Below are positions 45,139 to 58,250 of a stretch of 64,000 nucleotides of DNA, one piece after another (position 1 is the stretch's first letter; every line of letters starts with the position of its first letter). This DNA comes from Symsagittifera roscoffensis (lineage: Eukaryota; Xenacoelomorpha; Acoela; Convolutidae), in contig NC_087070.1 of the NCBI RefSeq assembly GCF_963678635.1, positions 29,302,048 through 29,366,047 on the forward strand. Direction: 5' to 3'. A program made the position numbers and the translations under genes. Below the pieces are notes generated by a model. It did not search any database, was not told the DNA's origin, and saw nothing but the letters and a program-made list of their open reading frames with translations.

Positions 45139-45354
45139 AATAAGCGTACTTATACTAACAAGGACGTCATCACCTACGCAATTATCTTTTTATGGTAATG
45201 ACGTCATTCTTTAAATAGAAGTGATATCAAAGCCTACGCAATTTTTCCTTGTATGGTAATGACGTCATTCTAGAAATAGAAGTGACGTCAACACCCACGT
45301 AATTTTCCTTTTTTGGCAATGACATCATCGCCTTCGTCATTCCTTCAAAATTTC
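45139..45354 (-). promoter_or_regulatory. CRE-rich upstream region, unit B copy
   Basis: Identical to 33600-33815. TGACGTCA at 45199, 45260 and 45283. Confidence 0.5.
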
Positions 45355-46338
45355 TAGAATTTTCCTTAAAAGTTTTCAACTAATCAGAACTAAGCAGTTT
45401 CTAGAATAAACTTTGGAATAAAAATAATGATTTTTGAAAATTACTCTACAAGAAAAAAGAAAATAATCCGTGTGATTTCCTTTTTGATAAAATAGATGTA
45501 GACTCTTACTTTATTCACAATTTATGGACGTTTATGTTGTCCAAAATAGAAATCACCGACTAAGTAAAAGTCTCTTTAGGGAAACTTACTCAATCAAAGA
45601 ATTTACTTCTGATCCCCATATTTTGTATCAAAGCTTTAAACTTACTGATGAGTTACCCAAAAAAGTCGTAAGATAATCATTCAAAGACTCATTTATTCCC
45701 TATCCAACTCCTAAAATTGTCAAAACTCCTCGGCAAAGTTCTTTATTCGCGCATTTCTTTAAAGATTTTCAAAGTTTAAAACCCTGCTTGATTCGGTTTG
45801 GAATCAGATTTCCAGAGAGTTGTTTTGAAAAATTCATCACCTTTGAGTTATCCTCTCAAATTTACATCAAAATAAAAAAATTTGACCATCTACTTTAAAA
45901 TCAGCACTTTCTCATCGATTATATACAAAAAAATTCATTTAACTTGATGAGAACACTTGCAGAGATGCTACTTTTATTAATTTTCTTTCTTTTGTTTCTT
46001 GTATTAGCATGATTTAATTTTTTTACAGCAAACATTTGGTCATTTTTTTTGCAATAGTTTTTGTGTTTATAGTTGAAATTCTTTTTATTTGGAAGGTTTA
46101 AGTCCTTAAAAGGTAAATTTTTGTCCGATTGGATACGACAACTCGAAAAAAGTGAATTTTCTATAAAAAATGAATTTTCTATAAAATGGAATTTTCTATA
46201 AAAATTCCATAAAAAGAAACTGAAATCTGATTGGACACGACTACAATCCAAATAAGGAAAATCCACTTTGATTGGTTAAACCCACACATTCAAATTGAAG
46301 GTACCCCTCTCTCTTAAGTAATTTCAACTTAATTACCG

Positions 46339-46542
46339 TCAACTACCTCCTCTCTCAGCTTTAAATACTTTAATTTCCACAGAACTTCCGTCAACTACCT
46401 CCCTCTCCCTCTTAACTGTATATCTTGTCTTTACTTCGTATCGCTGTGGAACAGTTTGTGTAGTTTTTCTGGCACGAATGACATCCCAATCCAAGTCTGG
46501 CACAATGGGGAGGCGATGCGCAGGGGTTTCAACGAACATCAT
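46339..46542 (-). CDS. small basic ORF of Polinton cargo, unit B
   Basis: Identical to the ORF at 34800-35003. Confidence 0.4.
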   Translation of the reverse strand: MMFVETPAHRLPIVPDLDWDVIRARKTTQTVPQRYEVKTRYTVKREREVVDGSSVEIKVFKAERGGS

Positions 46543-46866
46543 ATAACGCAAGTTCCCATGACTGAAAACCAACTTAGAGAAATGCAAATGATGGAGGAAA
46601 AGGCTGAGCATGTGGGAGTGAACTACCCCAAAACTCGTGACTCTAGGTATGTGGTTCAACCAGTCGAAGATTTTCTTTTTCCTTGGGAAGAGGGATCTGT
46701 GGACAACCCAATTATCATGAAAGAAGATGAGGGGTTCTCTGAGCTAAAAACTCCAGCCAGCGAACCACCAACACAACCACCCTTAATGGGGGCAAGACCA
46801 ACATTGCGCTCCATTGAGAACTTGCAAAATTTTGACTCAGCTGCTCGACAGCTCTTTGATTTTTGA
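46516..46866 (+). CDS. small acidic ORF of Polinton cargo, unit B
   Basis: Identical to the ORF at 34977-35327. Confidence 0.5.
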   Translation: MRRGFNEHHITQVPMTENQLREMQMMEEKAEHVGVNYPKTRDSRYVVQPVEDFLFPWEEGSVDNPIIMKEDEGFSELKTPASEPPTQPPLMGARPTLRSIENLQNFDSAARQLFDF

Positions 46867-47456
46867 ATAATTTTTTTGTTTTTTTTCTGTTATGTAATTT
46901 TTTTTTGCATCTAGTAGTTTTATTTTAAAGAGATAGCAGCAAAGAGATAGAATAAGAGGTCAAAAAAAAGTTTGTTATGAAATTGCAATGTGAAATTTTT
47001 TTGAAAACTTGTTTAAAAGTTTTGTTATAATTCAAACTTATTATGCAAATGGTAAATATTTTTACAAAGTTTTATCGTAAAGATGGCAAAAAAGTTACAC
47101 CAATGTTAAATCTTGTTAAAAATTACACAACGTTTTTTTCACACATGAAAAAAAAGTTATCATATTTTTTGCAAGACTGTTAGAAATTTTTACATTAAAT
47201 TTCGCACCATGCAACAATTTTTATAATACTTCTGAAACTCTTGTTAAAAAAATTTTCGCAATAAAAAAAATTGTAACAAGATTTTCTTGCACTGTTGAAA
47301 ATGAAAAATTTATGAATTCTTTTGCTCTGATTTGTATCATTAAAAATCTCTCTTTTTTGCACGTATCATGATCAAAAAACAATGTATTAGGATAGGGAAA
47401 AGTACTCAAAGTCAACAATTATGAAAAATGTTTGACAAGTATTTACCAAATTTTTT

Positions 47457-50400
47457 ACAATCAAATTTTGCGTTTTTCAAACATGCATAAGAAAAAAGAA
47501 GATATTGCATTTGTTTTTGAAAAACTACAAAAAAATTGCATCTCAAACAAAAGTTTTATGAAAATTTTTGCAGACTTGTTAAAAAAACCAAAACAATTTT
47601 GGCATCTTGTAAAAAAACTTAATTCAAATTTTGCAAACTTGTTAAAAAAATCAAATCAAAAATTGCATCTTGTAAAAAAAAATCTGAGTTAATTTTTGCA
47701 CACGTGTTGAAAAATACAAATTTATTTGTTGAAAAACTTCTTTTTATTCGTTGAAAAGAAATTGTTGATTTTAAATATGATCAATTTTGACCAGATTTAT
47801 ATAAACCAATATTCAATTTGATTTAAAAAATTGATACGTTCACTATTTCCAGTACCATAACCATCAATGAAACAATCAACAATTTTCAACAAATCAGTCT
47901 CATACTTTGAGTTTTGAAATTTTTTGAATCAATTCCAAAAAACCTGACCCAAGAGTGTGAGTGGACGCAAGTTTCTGAGCAGAACTGAGATAATGTGTTT
48001 TGAGTTTTTTTCGCAGCAGGCGTTTCTTTGCAACATTGGGTAGTTTTCCGGTTCTCTGCATTTCAAGTTGTGTTCGACTGCACGATTCAATTGATTGAAA
48101 ACTTCGCCTCTTGATTACATAATATTGGAATAAAATCTGTATTTGTATAAAGTGCATATACAGTCAACAATTTGGTAAGTGAAAAGATATTTATCTAATC
48201 TTTGCAAAATTTGATCGAGTGATGATCCAAATAATACAGAGTGAAATTTGCAATTTTCCACTGGGCAGAATGATGAATGGTTAGACACACAGTAGTCTTG
48301 GGTGAGAATGAAGTTTTCATAAAAGTTTTCTGAGACAGAGATAAAAAGAGATTTTGCATTGTAGTCCGAATAAAAAGTGGGATATGCTTGACACATAGCA
48401 GATGCTATCACCGATCACTTGTTGAAAATGAATTTTATCTACATTGACTTGCTTATATAGTAGTTCCATAATCTACGCAATGTCCTTATTTGGATCATCA
48501 CCTACTCATTATTCCATGTAAGGTAATTATACTTAATTTGGAATGTATAGAGAGTCATCTACATTTCCTAATTTCTATATATTTAAAAATATAATTATTT
48601 TGAAATATTTACTACTGATCTGTTGGCTCTGAGTCTCAAATCAAAAATGTTTCCACGAAAAGATATCCGTCCCAATGATATTTAATTTGCTAACAAACAA
48701 GAAAGAATTGGGAGATTTTCTTGTTCCCAAAAACGCTACAAGGGAAAAATTCACTTTGAACCTAGCTTCCAATTGCTAAAGAAAAATGAATCGGGACAAA
48801 TCAAAAAAAAACCAGCAAGTCTATCTTGGTGAAAAAGAAGGAGAAAGGATATCAGCAATACGGAATAGTGTTATTCACGATGCTGAAAACCTTGGACTTG
48901 TTCCTGTATTGAAACCCTATTCTAACAAAGACTCAACTATTTAACAATTTTTTTACAATCAAATTTTGCGTTTTTCAAACATGCGTAAGAAAAAAGAAGA
49001 TAGTGCATTTGTTTTTAAAAATCTACAAAAAAATTACATCTCACTCAAAAGTTTTATGAAAGTTTTTGCAGACTTGTTAAAAAAGCAAATAATTTTTGCA
49101 TCTTGTAAAAAAATTTAATTAAGTTTCTGCAAACTTGTTGAAAAATGAAATCAAAATTTGCATCTTGCAAAAAAAATCTGGGTTAAATTTTGCACAGATG
49201 TTGAAAATTTTAAATTCATTCGTTGGAAAACTTTTAATTTTAAATATAATCAATTATGACAAGATTTAAATAAACCAATATTCAATTTGATTAAAAAAAT
49301 TGATACGTTCACTATTTACAGTACCATAACCATCAATGAAACAATCATCAATTTTCAACAAATCAGTCTCATACTTTGAGTTTTGAAATTTTTTGAATTC
49401 TTTCCAAAAAACTTGATCCGAGACTCTAAGTGGACGCAAGCTCCTGAGCAGAACTGAGATAATGTGTTTTGAGTTTTTTTCGCAGCAGGCGTTTTTTTGC
49501 AACATTGGGTAATTTTTCTGGTATTCTACATTTCAAGTTGTGTTCGACTGCACGATTCAATTGATTGAAAACTTCGCCTCTTGATGAAATAATATTGGAA
49601 TCAAATCTGTATTTGTATAAAGTACATATACAGTCAACAATTTGGTAAGTGAAAAGATATTTATCTAATCTTTGCAAAATTTGTGCGAGTGATGATCCAA
49701 GTAATACTGAGTGAATTTTGCAATTTTCCACTGGGCAGAATGATGAATGGTTAGATAAACAGTAGCCTTGGTTGACAATGAATTTTCCATAAAAATTTTC
49801 TGAGATAGAGATGAAAAGAGAGTTTGCATTGTAGTCCGAATAAAAAAAGGGATATGCTTGACACATAGCAGATGCCATCACCGATTACTTGTTGAAAATG
49901 AATTTTATCTACAATGAATTGCTTATACAGTAGTTCCATCATCTACGCAATGTCCATATTTGGATCATCACCTACTCATAATTCCATATCAGGTAATTAT
50001 ACCTAATTTGGAATGTATAGAGAGTCATCTACAATTCCTAATTTCTATATATTTTAAAATATATAATTATTTTGAAATTTTTACTACTGATCAGTTGACT
50101 CTGAGTCTCAAAGCAAAAATGTTTTCACGAAACGATATCAGTCCCAATTATATTGAATTTGCTAACAACCAAGAAAGAATTGGGAGATTTTCTTGTTCCC
50201 AAAACGCTACAAGGGAAAAATTCACTTTGAACCTAGCTTCCAATTGCTAAAGAAAAATGAATCGGGACAAATCAAAAAAAACCCAGCAAGTCTATCTTGG
50301 TGAAAAAGAAGGAGAAAGGATATCAGCAATACGGAATAGTGTTATTCACGATGCTGAAAACCTTGGACTTGTTCGTGTATTGAAACCCTATTCTAACAAA

Positions 50401-53361
50401 GACTCAACTATTTAACAATTTTTTTACAATCAAATTTTGCGTTTTTCAAACATGCGTAAGAAAAAAGAAGATAGTGCATTTGTTTTTAAAAATCTACAAA
50501 AAAATTACATCTCACTCAAAAGTTTTATGAAAGTTTTTGCAGACTTGTTAAAAAAGCAAATAATTTTTGCATCTTGAAAAAAAATTTAATTAAGTTTCTG
50601 CAAACTTGTTGAAAAATGAAATCAAAATTTGCATCTTGCAAAAAAAATCTGGGTTAAATTTTGCGCAGATGTTGAAAATTTTAAATTCATTCGTTGGAAA
50701 ACTTTTAATTTTAAATATAATCAATTATGACAAGATTTAAATAAACCAATATTCAATTTGATTAAAAAAATTGATACGTTCACTATTTACAGTACCATAA
50801 CCATCAATGAAACAATCATCAATTTTCAACAAATCAGTCTCATACTTTGAGTTTTGAAATTTTTTGAATCCTTTCCAAAAAACTTGATCCGAGAGTCTAA
50901 GTGGACGCAAGCTCCTGAGCAGAACTGAGATAATGTGTTTTGAGTTTTTTTCGCAGCAGGCGTTTTTTTGAAACATTGGGTAATTTTTCCGGTATTCTAC
51001 ATTTCAAGTTGTGTTCGACTGCACGATTCAATTGATTGAAAATTTCGCCTCTTGATGAAATAATATTGGAATCAAATCTGTATTTGTATAAAGTACATAT
51101 ACAGTCAACAATTTGGTAAGTGAAAAGATATTTATCTAATCTTTGCAAAATTTGTGCGAGTGATGATCCAAGTAATACTGAGTGAATTTTGCAATTTTCC
51201 ACTGGGCAGAATGATGAATGGTTAGATAAACAGTAGCCTTGGTTGACAATGAATTTTCCATAAAAATTTTCTGAGATAGAGATCAAAAGAGAGTTTGCAT
51301 TGTAGTCCGAATAAAAAAAGGGATATGCTTGACACATAGCAGATGCCATCACCGATTACTTGTTGAAAATGAATTTTATCTACAATGAATTGCTTATACA
51401 GTAGTTCCATCATCTACGCAATGTCCATATTTGGATCATCACCTACTCATAATTCCATATCAGGTAATTATACCTAATTTGGAATGTATAGAGAGTCATC
51501 TACATTTCCTAATTTCTATATATTTTAAAATATATAATTATTTTGAAATTTTTACTACTGATCAGTTGACTCTGAGTCTCAAAGCAAAAATGTTTTCACG
51601 AAACAATATCAGTCCCAATTATATTGAATTTGCTAACAACCAAGAAAGAATTGGGAGATTTTCTTGTTCCCAAAAACGCTACAAGGGAAAAATTCACTTT
51701 GAACCTAGCTTCCAATTGCTAAAGAAAAATGAATCGGGACAAATCAAAAAAAACCCAGCAAGTCTATCTTGGTGAAAAAGAAGGAGAAAGGATATCAGCA
51801 ATACGGAATAGTGTTATTCACGATGCTGAAAACCTTGGACTTGTTCCTGTATTGAAACCCTATTCTAACAAAGACTCAACTATTTAACAATTTTTTTACA
51901 ATCAAATTTTGCGTTTTTCAAACATGCGTAAGAAAAAAGAAGATAGTGCATTTGTTTTTAAAAATCTACAAAAAATTTACATCTCACTCAAAAGTTTTAT
52001 GAAAGTTTTTGCAGACTTGTTAAAAAAGCAAATAATTTTTGCATCTTGTAAAAAAATTTAATTAAGTTTCTGCAAAATTGTTGAAAAATGAAATCAAAAT
52101 TTGCATCTTGCAAAAAAAATCTGGGTTAAATTTTGCACAGATGTTGAAAATTTTAAATTCATTCGTTGGAAAACTTTTAATTTTAAATATAATCAATTAT
52201 GACAAGATTTAAATAAACCAATATTCAATTTGATTAAAAAAATTGATACGTTCACTATTTACAGTACCATAACCATCAATGAAACAATCATCAATTTTCA
52301 ACAAATCAGTCTCATACTTTGAGTTTTGAAATTTTTTGAATTCTTTCCAAAAAACTTGATCCGAGACTCTAAGTGGACGCAAGCTCCTGAGCAGAACTGA
52401 GATAATGTGTTTTGAGTTTTTTTCGCAGCAGGCGTTTTTTTGCAACATTGGGTAATTTTTCTGGTATTCTACATTTCAAGTTGTGTTCGACTGCACGATT
52501 CAATTGATTGAAAACTTCGCCTCTTGATGAAATAATATTGGAATCAAATCTGTATTTGTATAAAGTACATATACAGTCAACAATTTGGTAAGTGAAAAGA
52601 TATTTATCTAATCTTTGCAAAATTTGTGCGAGTGATGATCCAAGTAATACTGAGTGAATTTTGCAATTTTCCACTGGGCAGAATGATGAATGGTTAGATA
52701 AACAGTAGCCTTGGTTGACAATGAATTTTCCATAAAAATTTTCTGAGATAGAGATGAAAAGAGAGTTTGCCTTGTAGTCCGAATAAAAAAAGGGATATGC
52801 TTGACACATAGCAGATGCCATCACCGATTACTTGTTGAAAATGAATTTATCTACAATGAATTGCTTATACAGTAGTTCCATCATCTACGCAATGTCCATA
52901 TTTGGATCATCACCTACTCATAATTCCATATAAGGTAATTATACCTAATTTGGAATGTATAGAGAGTCATCTACAATTCCTAATTTCTATATATTTTAAA
53001 ATATATAATTATTTTGAAATTTTACTACTGATCAGTTGACTCTGAGTCTCAAAGCAAAAATGTTTTCACGAAACGATATCAGTCCCAATTATATTGAATT
53101 TGCTAACAACCAAGAAAGAATTGGGAGATTTTCTTGGTCCCAAAAACCCTACAAGGGAAAATTTACTTTGAACCTTGCTTGCAATTGCTAAAGAAAAATG
53201 AATCGGGACAAATCGAAAAAACCCAGCAAGTCTATTTTGGTGAAAATGAAGGAGAAAGGACATCAGCAATACGGAATAGTGTTATTCACGATGCTGAAAA
53301 CCTTGCACTCGTTCCTGTATTGGAACCCTATTCTGGCAAAGACTCAACCATGGAGCAGGAA
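47457..53361. repeat. 1.47-kb module repeated four times, unit B
   Basis: Copies start at 47457, 48955, 50426 and 51898. Minus-strand cargo ORFs lie at 47900-48411, 49266-49942, 50737-51413 and 52209-52824. Plus-strand ORFs start MFSRN near 50119, 51590 and 53060. Each copy is closest to its positional partner in unit A, so the four-fold expansion came before the 11.5-kb duplication. Confidence 0.9.
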
Positions 53362-53529
53362 CTTGCGATCTGTCATGCGGTGTATGACGTAGCAACATAC
53401 AAGAAGAGAAGGGTGTGTCACAATCACGAAATACAGTGTGAACCAGCCACCCTAATTTCAGATTCGACTGTTCACTGCAAAGGAGAACGAAGTCTTGAAG
53501 CAAGTTGCCTATGTCAACTATACTTTTAA
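53134..53529 (+). CDS. plus-strand cargo ORF, last copy, full-length end
   Basis: 131 codons. It shares EGERTSAIRNSVIHDAENLA with the other copies and then, beyond the duplicated segment, ends with a Cys-rich tail (ICHAVYDVATYKKRRVCHNH and CKGERSLEASCLCQ). This is probably the original 3' end of the cargo gene. Six or so Cys and two His could bind metal. Unknown family. Confidence 0.4.
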   Translation: MVPKTLQGKIYFEPCLQLLKKNESGQIEKTQQVYFGENEGERTSAIRNSVIHDAENLALVPVLEPYSGKDSTMEQELAICHAVYDVATYKKRRVCHNHEIQCEPATLISDSTVHCKGERSLEASCLCQLYF

Positions 53530-53928
53530 CGAATTCAAAGAACTCGCCCAAGTCTTGGGAAATTTTATGTTTGTTGAGAACTGTAATGTTCAAAAATTTT
53601 GTTGAGCGTTGTTGTTATAGTCATTTAATTCAAATATTCACCTTCTTGAATCATTTTTCAAAATTTCTTTGAGCTGAGCAGTATAAGTTGGAACATTGTT
53701 TTTTTCAGAAATCTTGTCTTAAAGCTTCGAAATTAATTGTGCAATTTTCATATCGTTCTACAAGAAAAGTCCCAAAAAATTTTCACTAACAGTTTTGCAA
53801 TCTCAAAATTTATCAAATTTGCAAGAGTTGGATACAGAAAAACAAACTTTTCAATTTGAGTGGATTTGCATAATGGAAGTTGAAAAGGTTTTCTAAGTTA
53901 TCGTTCAGATATTAAGAAAATTGATCTG
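53530..53928. other. spacer in Polinton right arm
   Basis: AT-rich, no gene recognised. Confidence 0.4.
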
Positions 53929-54346
53929 ATGGAGTATCATAACAAAGAAAACACTTGGAAACCCAATCAGAAATTTCAGTTGGAAAAAGAAGAGTATGAT
54001 AAACTGGTTGATTTTATCCCCTCGATTTTGTCTTATGTAGAAACATTCAAAAAAACTTGTATCATTATTGACGAATGCACTGTAGAAAATGAACGTTCAG
54101 AAATTGAATGGAATCCTCAGAATTTTTGATTCAATTGAGCATGACTTTTCATCAAATACAAAAGGAAAAAATTACTTTCTTTGTACCTGTATTGTTTTGG
54201 ACCAAAACATAAATTCGAAAGAAATGGAACAAAAGTTTTCTTTTGAGGGTCTAATTGGATACGGAAATTCCTGCATGGATCTTTTTTTGCTAATTCAAAA
54301 TTTTTCAGATTTCATGCAATTTTACAAAAAGCAGCTAGATCTGTGA
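53929..54346 (+). mobile_element. unknown Polinton gene remnant 1
   Basis: Frames 53929-54129 and 54089-54346 contain WKPNQKFQLEKEEYDKLVDF and TCIIIDECTVENERSEIEW, which read as real protein. No family recognised. Confidence 0.35.
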
Positions 54347-54840
54347 CGTCTACTACTTGTTAGGGACCTGGTTATTGTTATGTTCTACCTGGATTTCCAA
54401 GTTAGTGAAAAACTCAGGAGTTTATAAAAATGGACAAATGGAGTTTATAAAAATATTCCTTTCTTCCTCCCAAAAAGTTCAAAGCTACATCTCAGTCTGC
54501 TTGGTGTACGAAGCATCTTCGTGGAATCGATTGGAGCAGTGGCCATGGAAAATATACTGAGCTTGAAAAAATATTGAAAAACTTAAAAGCTCCAGGAACG
54601 GAGTTTTTGCAGGAGGTTATGAAAAATGTAAAATTCTGTCAGAAATTTTGGAAAAAAAGGTTACAAACATGAATGACTACACATGCCCAAAAGTTCAGAA
54701 TTTGATTCAAAAGATAAAGAATATGATTGGAGGTGAAGCAACTACCCATTTTGTCATGCAAGTACTCTTCACTGTGCAGAAAGAAAAGCATTTGCATACG
54801 GAACAATTGACTCGCTCGATGTTTTTTTATTAAATTGTAA
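54347..54840 (+). mobile_element. unknown Polinton gene remnant 2
   Basis: Words such as CTKHLRGIDWSSG (near 54505) and CPKVQNLIQKIKNM (54684 on) recall a conserved small family in Polintons and related viruses that has a K/R-x-L-H/R-G-x-x-W signature and cysteines at the end. I know it only as an unnamed family and cannot confirm it here. Broken. Confidence 0.3.
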
Positions 54841-55099
54841 AAAATCTAAATAATTTTGGATTATCGTGTTCTTGAAATCAAATTTTTTTTCCAAAGTTGA
54901 CATCGGTGACAAGCAATTAAGTTTAGGAAATTTTGTTTTTGATGAGGAGAATCATGAGCGAAAATCATGGACGTTTTTCAAACGTACATGTAATAGATCT
55001 CTTTTAGTATTTATGTGCCAATTTTTTTTTCATAGTTTTAATACTAGCATGTGCATTAATTCGAATAAGGTTATTCACTACATGTGAAGAAACAACAAT

Positions 55100-56095
55100 T
55101 TGAGATGCAGTTTTATCAAATACAGTCGGTTATATTTTACCTTCTCCGAAGCTATGAATAAAAAAGTTTCATCCAACGAACGAGTTTTTATTTCGCTAGT
55201 TGGAACGAGTGGACCTGGAAAATTGCATCTTACTTCTGATTGATTAAAAATTGGTACATTTCAACCAAAACTGGACAACGTTTTTTTAGTTTTATCAACA
55301 TTACGAATCTCTTTATGGACAAATGCAAAGAAAAAACCTTAAATTTATCCAAGGAGTTGACTTTGAACTGATTGAAAACCTTCCCAATAATAAAAAAAAT
55401 ACCTGTTAATATTTGATGACTTTTGTTTAGAAATTTCTAAGCAGTTTGTAAAAGTTGCTACTGCTGGAAGAAACAGGGGACTGAATACAATATATATTAA
55501 GCATGACTTGTTTCATCAAAGCAAATTGGGAAGAGATGTTGAGTTACAAAATACACATACAGTCTTGTTCAATTCACCGAGAGATGTTTTACAAATCAAT
55601 ACATTAAGTCAACAACTAGGTCTAGGATCACAAATGAAAGAGTGGTATCAAGATGCAACATCTACTCCTTATGGTCAATTACTCATTGATATAACTCCAC
55701 AAAAAGTTGATTCGCTAAGATATTGCACAAACAGCGGTTCCGTTCCATCCAAATTGTATCTACCAGCAGGAACAGAAACAAAAATTTTGGACGACGAGCA
55801 TACAATACGTCTCTATATTCCCAAGTTTCAAGCAATTTCCAAAAAACTTCAAAATCAATTCATCCTCCATTTTCCAAAAAAAATCATTCAATTCCTAAGC
55901 GAATGTCTAGTAAACTTGCTACGAGGCGAGCTAAAGGATCTCCGAAAAGTAGACGTAGTAAAATATCGAAGAGAAATATCAGAACTCACACGAAGAAGAA
56001 CTTCACTGCATAAAAGAAGAACTATTTTAAGCTCACCACAAGGCTTACAGTTAGTATCTGTTATCACTCCTTTTGTCATTAAACGATTGACATAG
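55100..56095 (+). mobile_element. FtsK/HerA-type packaging ATPase
   Basis: This would pump DNA into capsids. VFISLVGTSGPGK near 55175-55215 resembles the Walker A loop, and LLIFDDFC near 55408 the Walker B strand. The frame 55508-56095 (195 codons) carries FHQSKLGRDVELQNTHTVLF and SPRDVLQINTLSQQLGLGSQ, which I recognise as the Polinton ATPase C-terminal part, then a basic Arg/Lys-rich tail. Broken in a few places. Confidence 0.8.
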
Positions 56096-56161
56096 TAAGA
56101 ATCAGTTTCTTTTAAATCCCTACTCAAATATCAATCACGGAAAACACTTCCAAAAAAAACG

Positions 56162-57395
56162 AAAATGGAACAAATGCAAGAAAAAGAGGGGATTGTACCA
56201 AAAGATTTTGATTCTTTTTACAGTGCTGTAAAAGCAAAGTTGAAGACGGGTAACAATAAGCACTTTATTGATTTAATTTTGAATTCTCCTAGAAGATGAC
56301 TAAGTCAGTCAAAAAATATCATATTAGATAATCGAAACACAACAGAATCAATTGTAGACTTTATGTGTGCACTAAAGCGAAAAAATACCGACTTTCCCGA
56401 TAAATACTTTACCATTTTGGAAGCAACCCAAATTCCATCTAATTTTGTTATTAAAAAGAACGCTAAAATGAAAGACAGAGGAACTTAAATCCCTTTCAAA
56501 ATCTGAAAAGGTAAGTCTGAACAGATTGTATTCTAGGGTTAGAGCTGCGTACGGTTCTGTGCGAAACTTGAGTAAAGCAAGCGGGATGTCAAAAAAGAAA
56601 GTAAAACAATTTTTACAAAACAAGACATCAAATACAAAATTTTGTCCTCCAATCAGACGTTTCCGAAGGCTTCAAGCTTTTTCAAATGTATCAATGAAAC
56701 TTGGTGTATGGACTTGGCTTTTGTGGACAAACTAGCGAGTGAAAACAATGGAGTCAAATATTTTTTGATTGCTGTTGATGTTTTTTCGCGATTTGTCACA
56801 GTTCAAACAATGAAAACTAAATATGCCAAAGACACTTTGCAAGCTTTCAAAAATATGATTTCCTGAAAAAACACTCCTGAAAAACTTTGGACTGATAAAG
56901 GAACAGAATATGGGGGAACTTTCAAAAATTTTGCAAGGAAAAAAACATTGAAGCTTACTCGACAATGAGTGAAACAAAAGCTGCATTTGCAGAGAGAGCC
57001 ATTCAATTATTGAAACACATAATTTACCGCTACATAGAAGATCATGGTGAAAAATTCCATCACAAGTTGCCGCAATTTGTGTCTACATTGAATTTTTGCG
57101 TAAATAGATCTATTGGAAAATCAACTAGAGATGTCAAGAAACTAATTTTTTCTCAATTCTGTACAATAATTCTGTCAAATTCAAAGTTGAGGACAGAGTG
57201 AGAACTTAAAGGAACGATTTTCCGTTCTGAAAAGGATACAAAACACAATTTACAGATAAAATTTATGAAATTTTGGCAATATCTACTAAAAAGCCTCTTA
57301 CATACATTATTAAAGAGCTCGACAAAGAAAAAATTCTGTTAAAAAGAGCTGATAAGTTGTTCAGATTGAAAGTAAATCATTTTTTAAACTAAAGT
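56162..57395 (+). mobile_element. retroviral-type integrase of the Polinton
   Basis: This enzyme inserts the element into the genome. ETWCMDLAFVDKL and YFLIAVDVFSRFV hold the first catalytic Asp region, WTDKGTEYGG the second, and the glutamate region follows near AERAIQLLKHII (56965-57201). The end of the region (KKLILLKRA-type words near 57300-57390) resembles a chromo/SH3-like tail. The N-terminal part from 56162 begins MEQMQEKEGIVPKDFDSFYS. Broken in several places. Confidence 0.85.
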
Positions 57396-57399
57396 TCTA

Positions 57400-58250
57400 T
57401 CGATCAGTTATCATGGATTTTTTTTAGTATTGAGTTAGTTTCCAACGCTTCTTTTAATTGTTGTCCGATTAACAGTTTTAGTTTTTTTACAAATTTACTA
57501 CACCTGAACAAATACAATTGAAAGGAGAATGGGAGGTTGCTATTTCAGAAGTATCATAATATTTTTTGTTCCAAAAAATTACAGAGGGAAATTTTACATT
57601 CGTAGATGGTAGAGAAAGTTCTGAGGAGAAAAGAAAGATTGTACCGATGCTTATTGAACCAGGATTGTGTCCAAGTATTGTTTCTATATTTGTAGCCATG
57701 AACAACAAAATTCGAGAAAATCTAGGTGCTCAAGCATTTAAATATAACGGAATCTATGTATCAGTAGATAAAATTACACAAAAGGTTGCCGTTCATTTAC
57801 CTGAGAATCAATCAGTGTTTATAATTTAAAGTCCTGCCTTGAGTCACATTTTTGGTTGTGATTCAGAGCAAAATCAAACAGGGGTTATAATGAAAGGAAA
57901 AGGTACAAATTATCCTCAGTATTCTTACGACATAATACGAATAAACTCATCGATGAAATATAGTAATATTCTAGAAAATAACATAGTCGGTGATACAAAA
58001 ATCTCTTATTGCGTTGTATTCCATTTATCTACAAAGTGAAGAGTGGATATATAATTTCTACAGGACAGTACATGAATTATCACTCGTTTACAAATTTACA
58101 GTTTAAAAAAACTGTTTAAAAATTCTTTCCATAGTATCAAGATAGAACTAAGAGATAGCACAGGCAAAAAAAATTCCTTTGTGTCCGTAGGAATTGCCCG
58201 AGTTGTTCTCTTGTTTCGCAAGATTTCGTATAATCATTTTTGATTTGGAC
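57400..58250 (+). mobile_element. minor capsid (penton-type) protein
   Basis: LKGEWEVAISEVS near 57520 matches the opening strand of Polinton penton proteins. The frame 57566-57829 follows with KITEGNFTFVDGRES and MNNKIRENLGAQAF. LSHIFGCDSEQNQTG comes next, and the end near 58140-58240 (IKIELRDS, VVLLFRKI) is typical of the jelly-roll C-terminus. Order and place just before the major capsid gene agree. Broken. Confidence 0.7.

Larger units (their letters stand above)
41839..53361. repeat. 11.5-kb duplication, unit B
   Basis: Second copy of 30300-41822, starting inside the polymerase region. Its contents repeat those of unit A at +11,539 bp. Confidence 0.9.

Noticed and set aside
30300-53361. 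Possible CRISPR-like or satellite array
   Set aside because: Repeat units are long (1.47 and 11.5 kb) with coding frames and no short repeat-spacer pattern.
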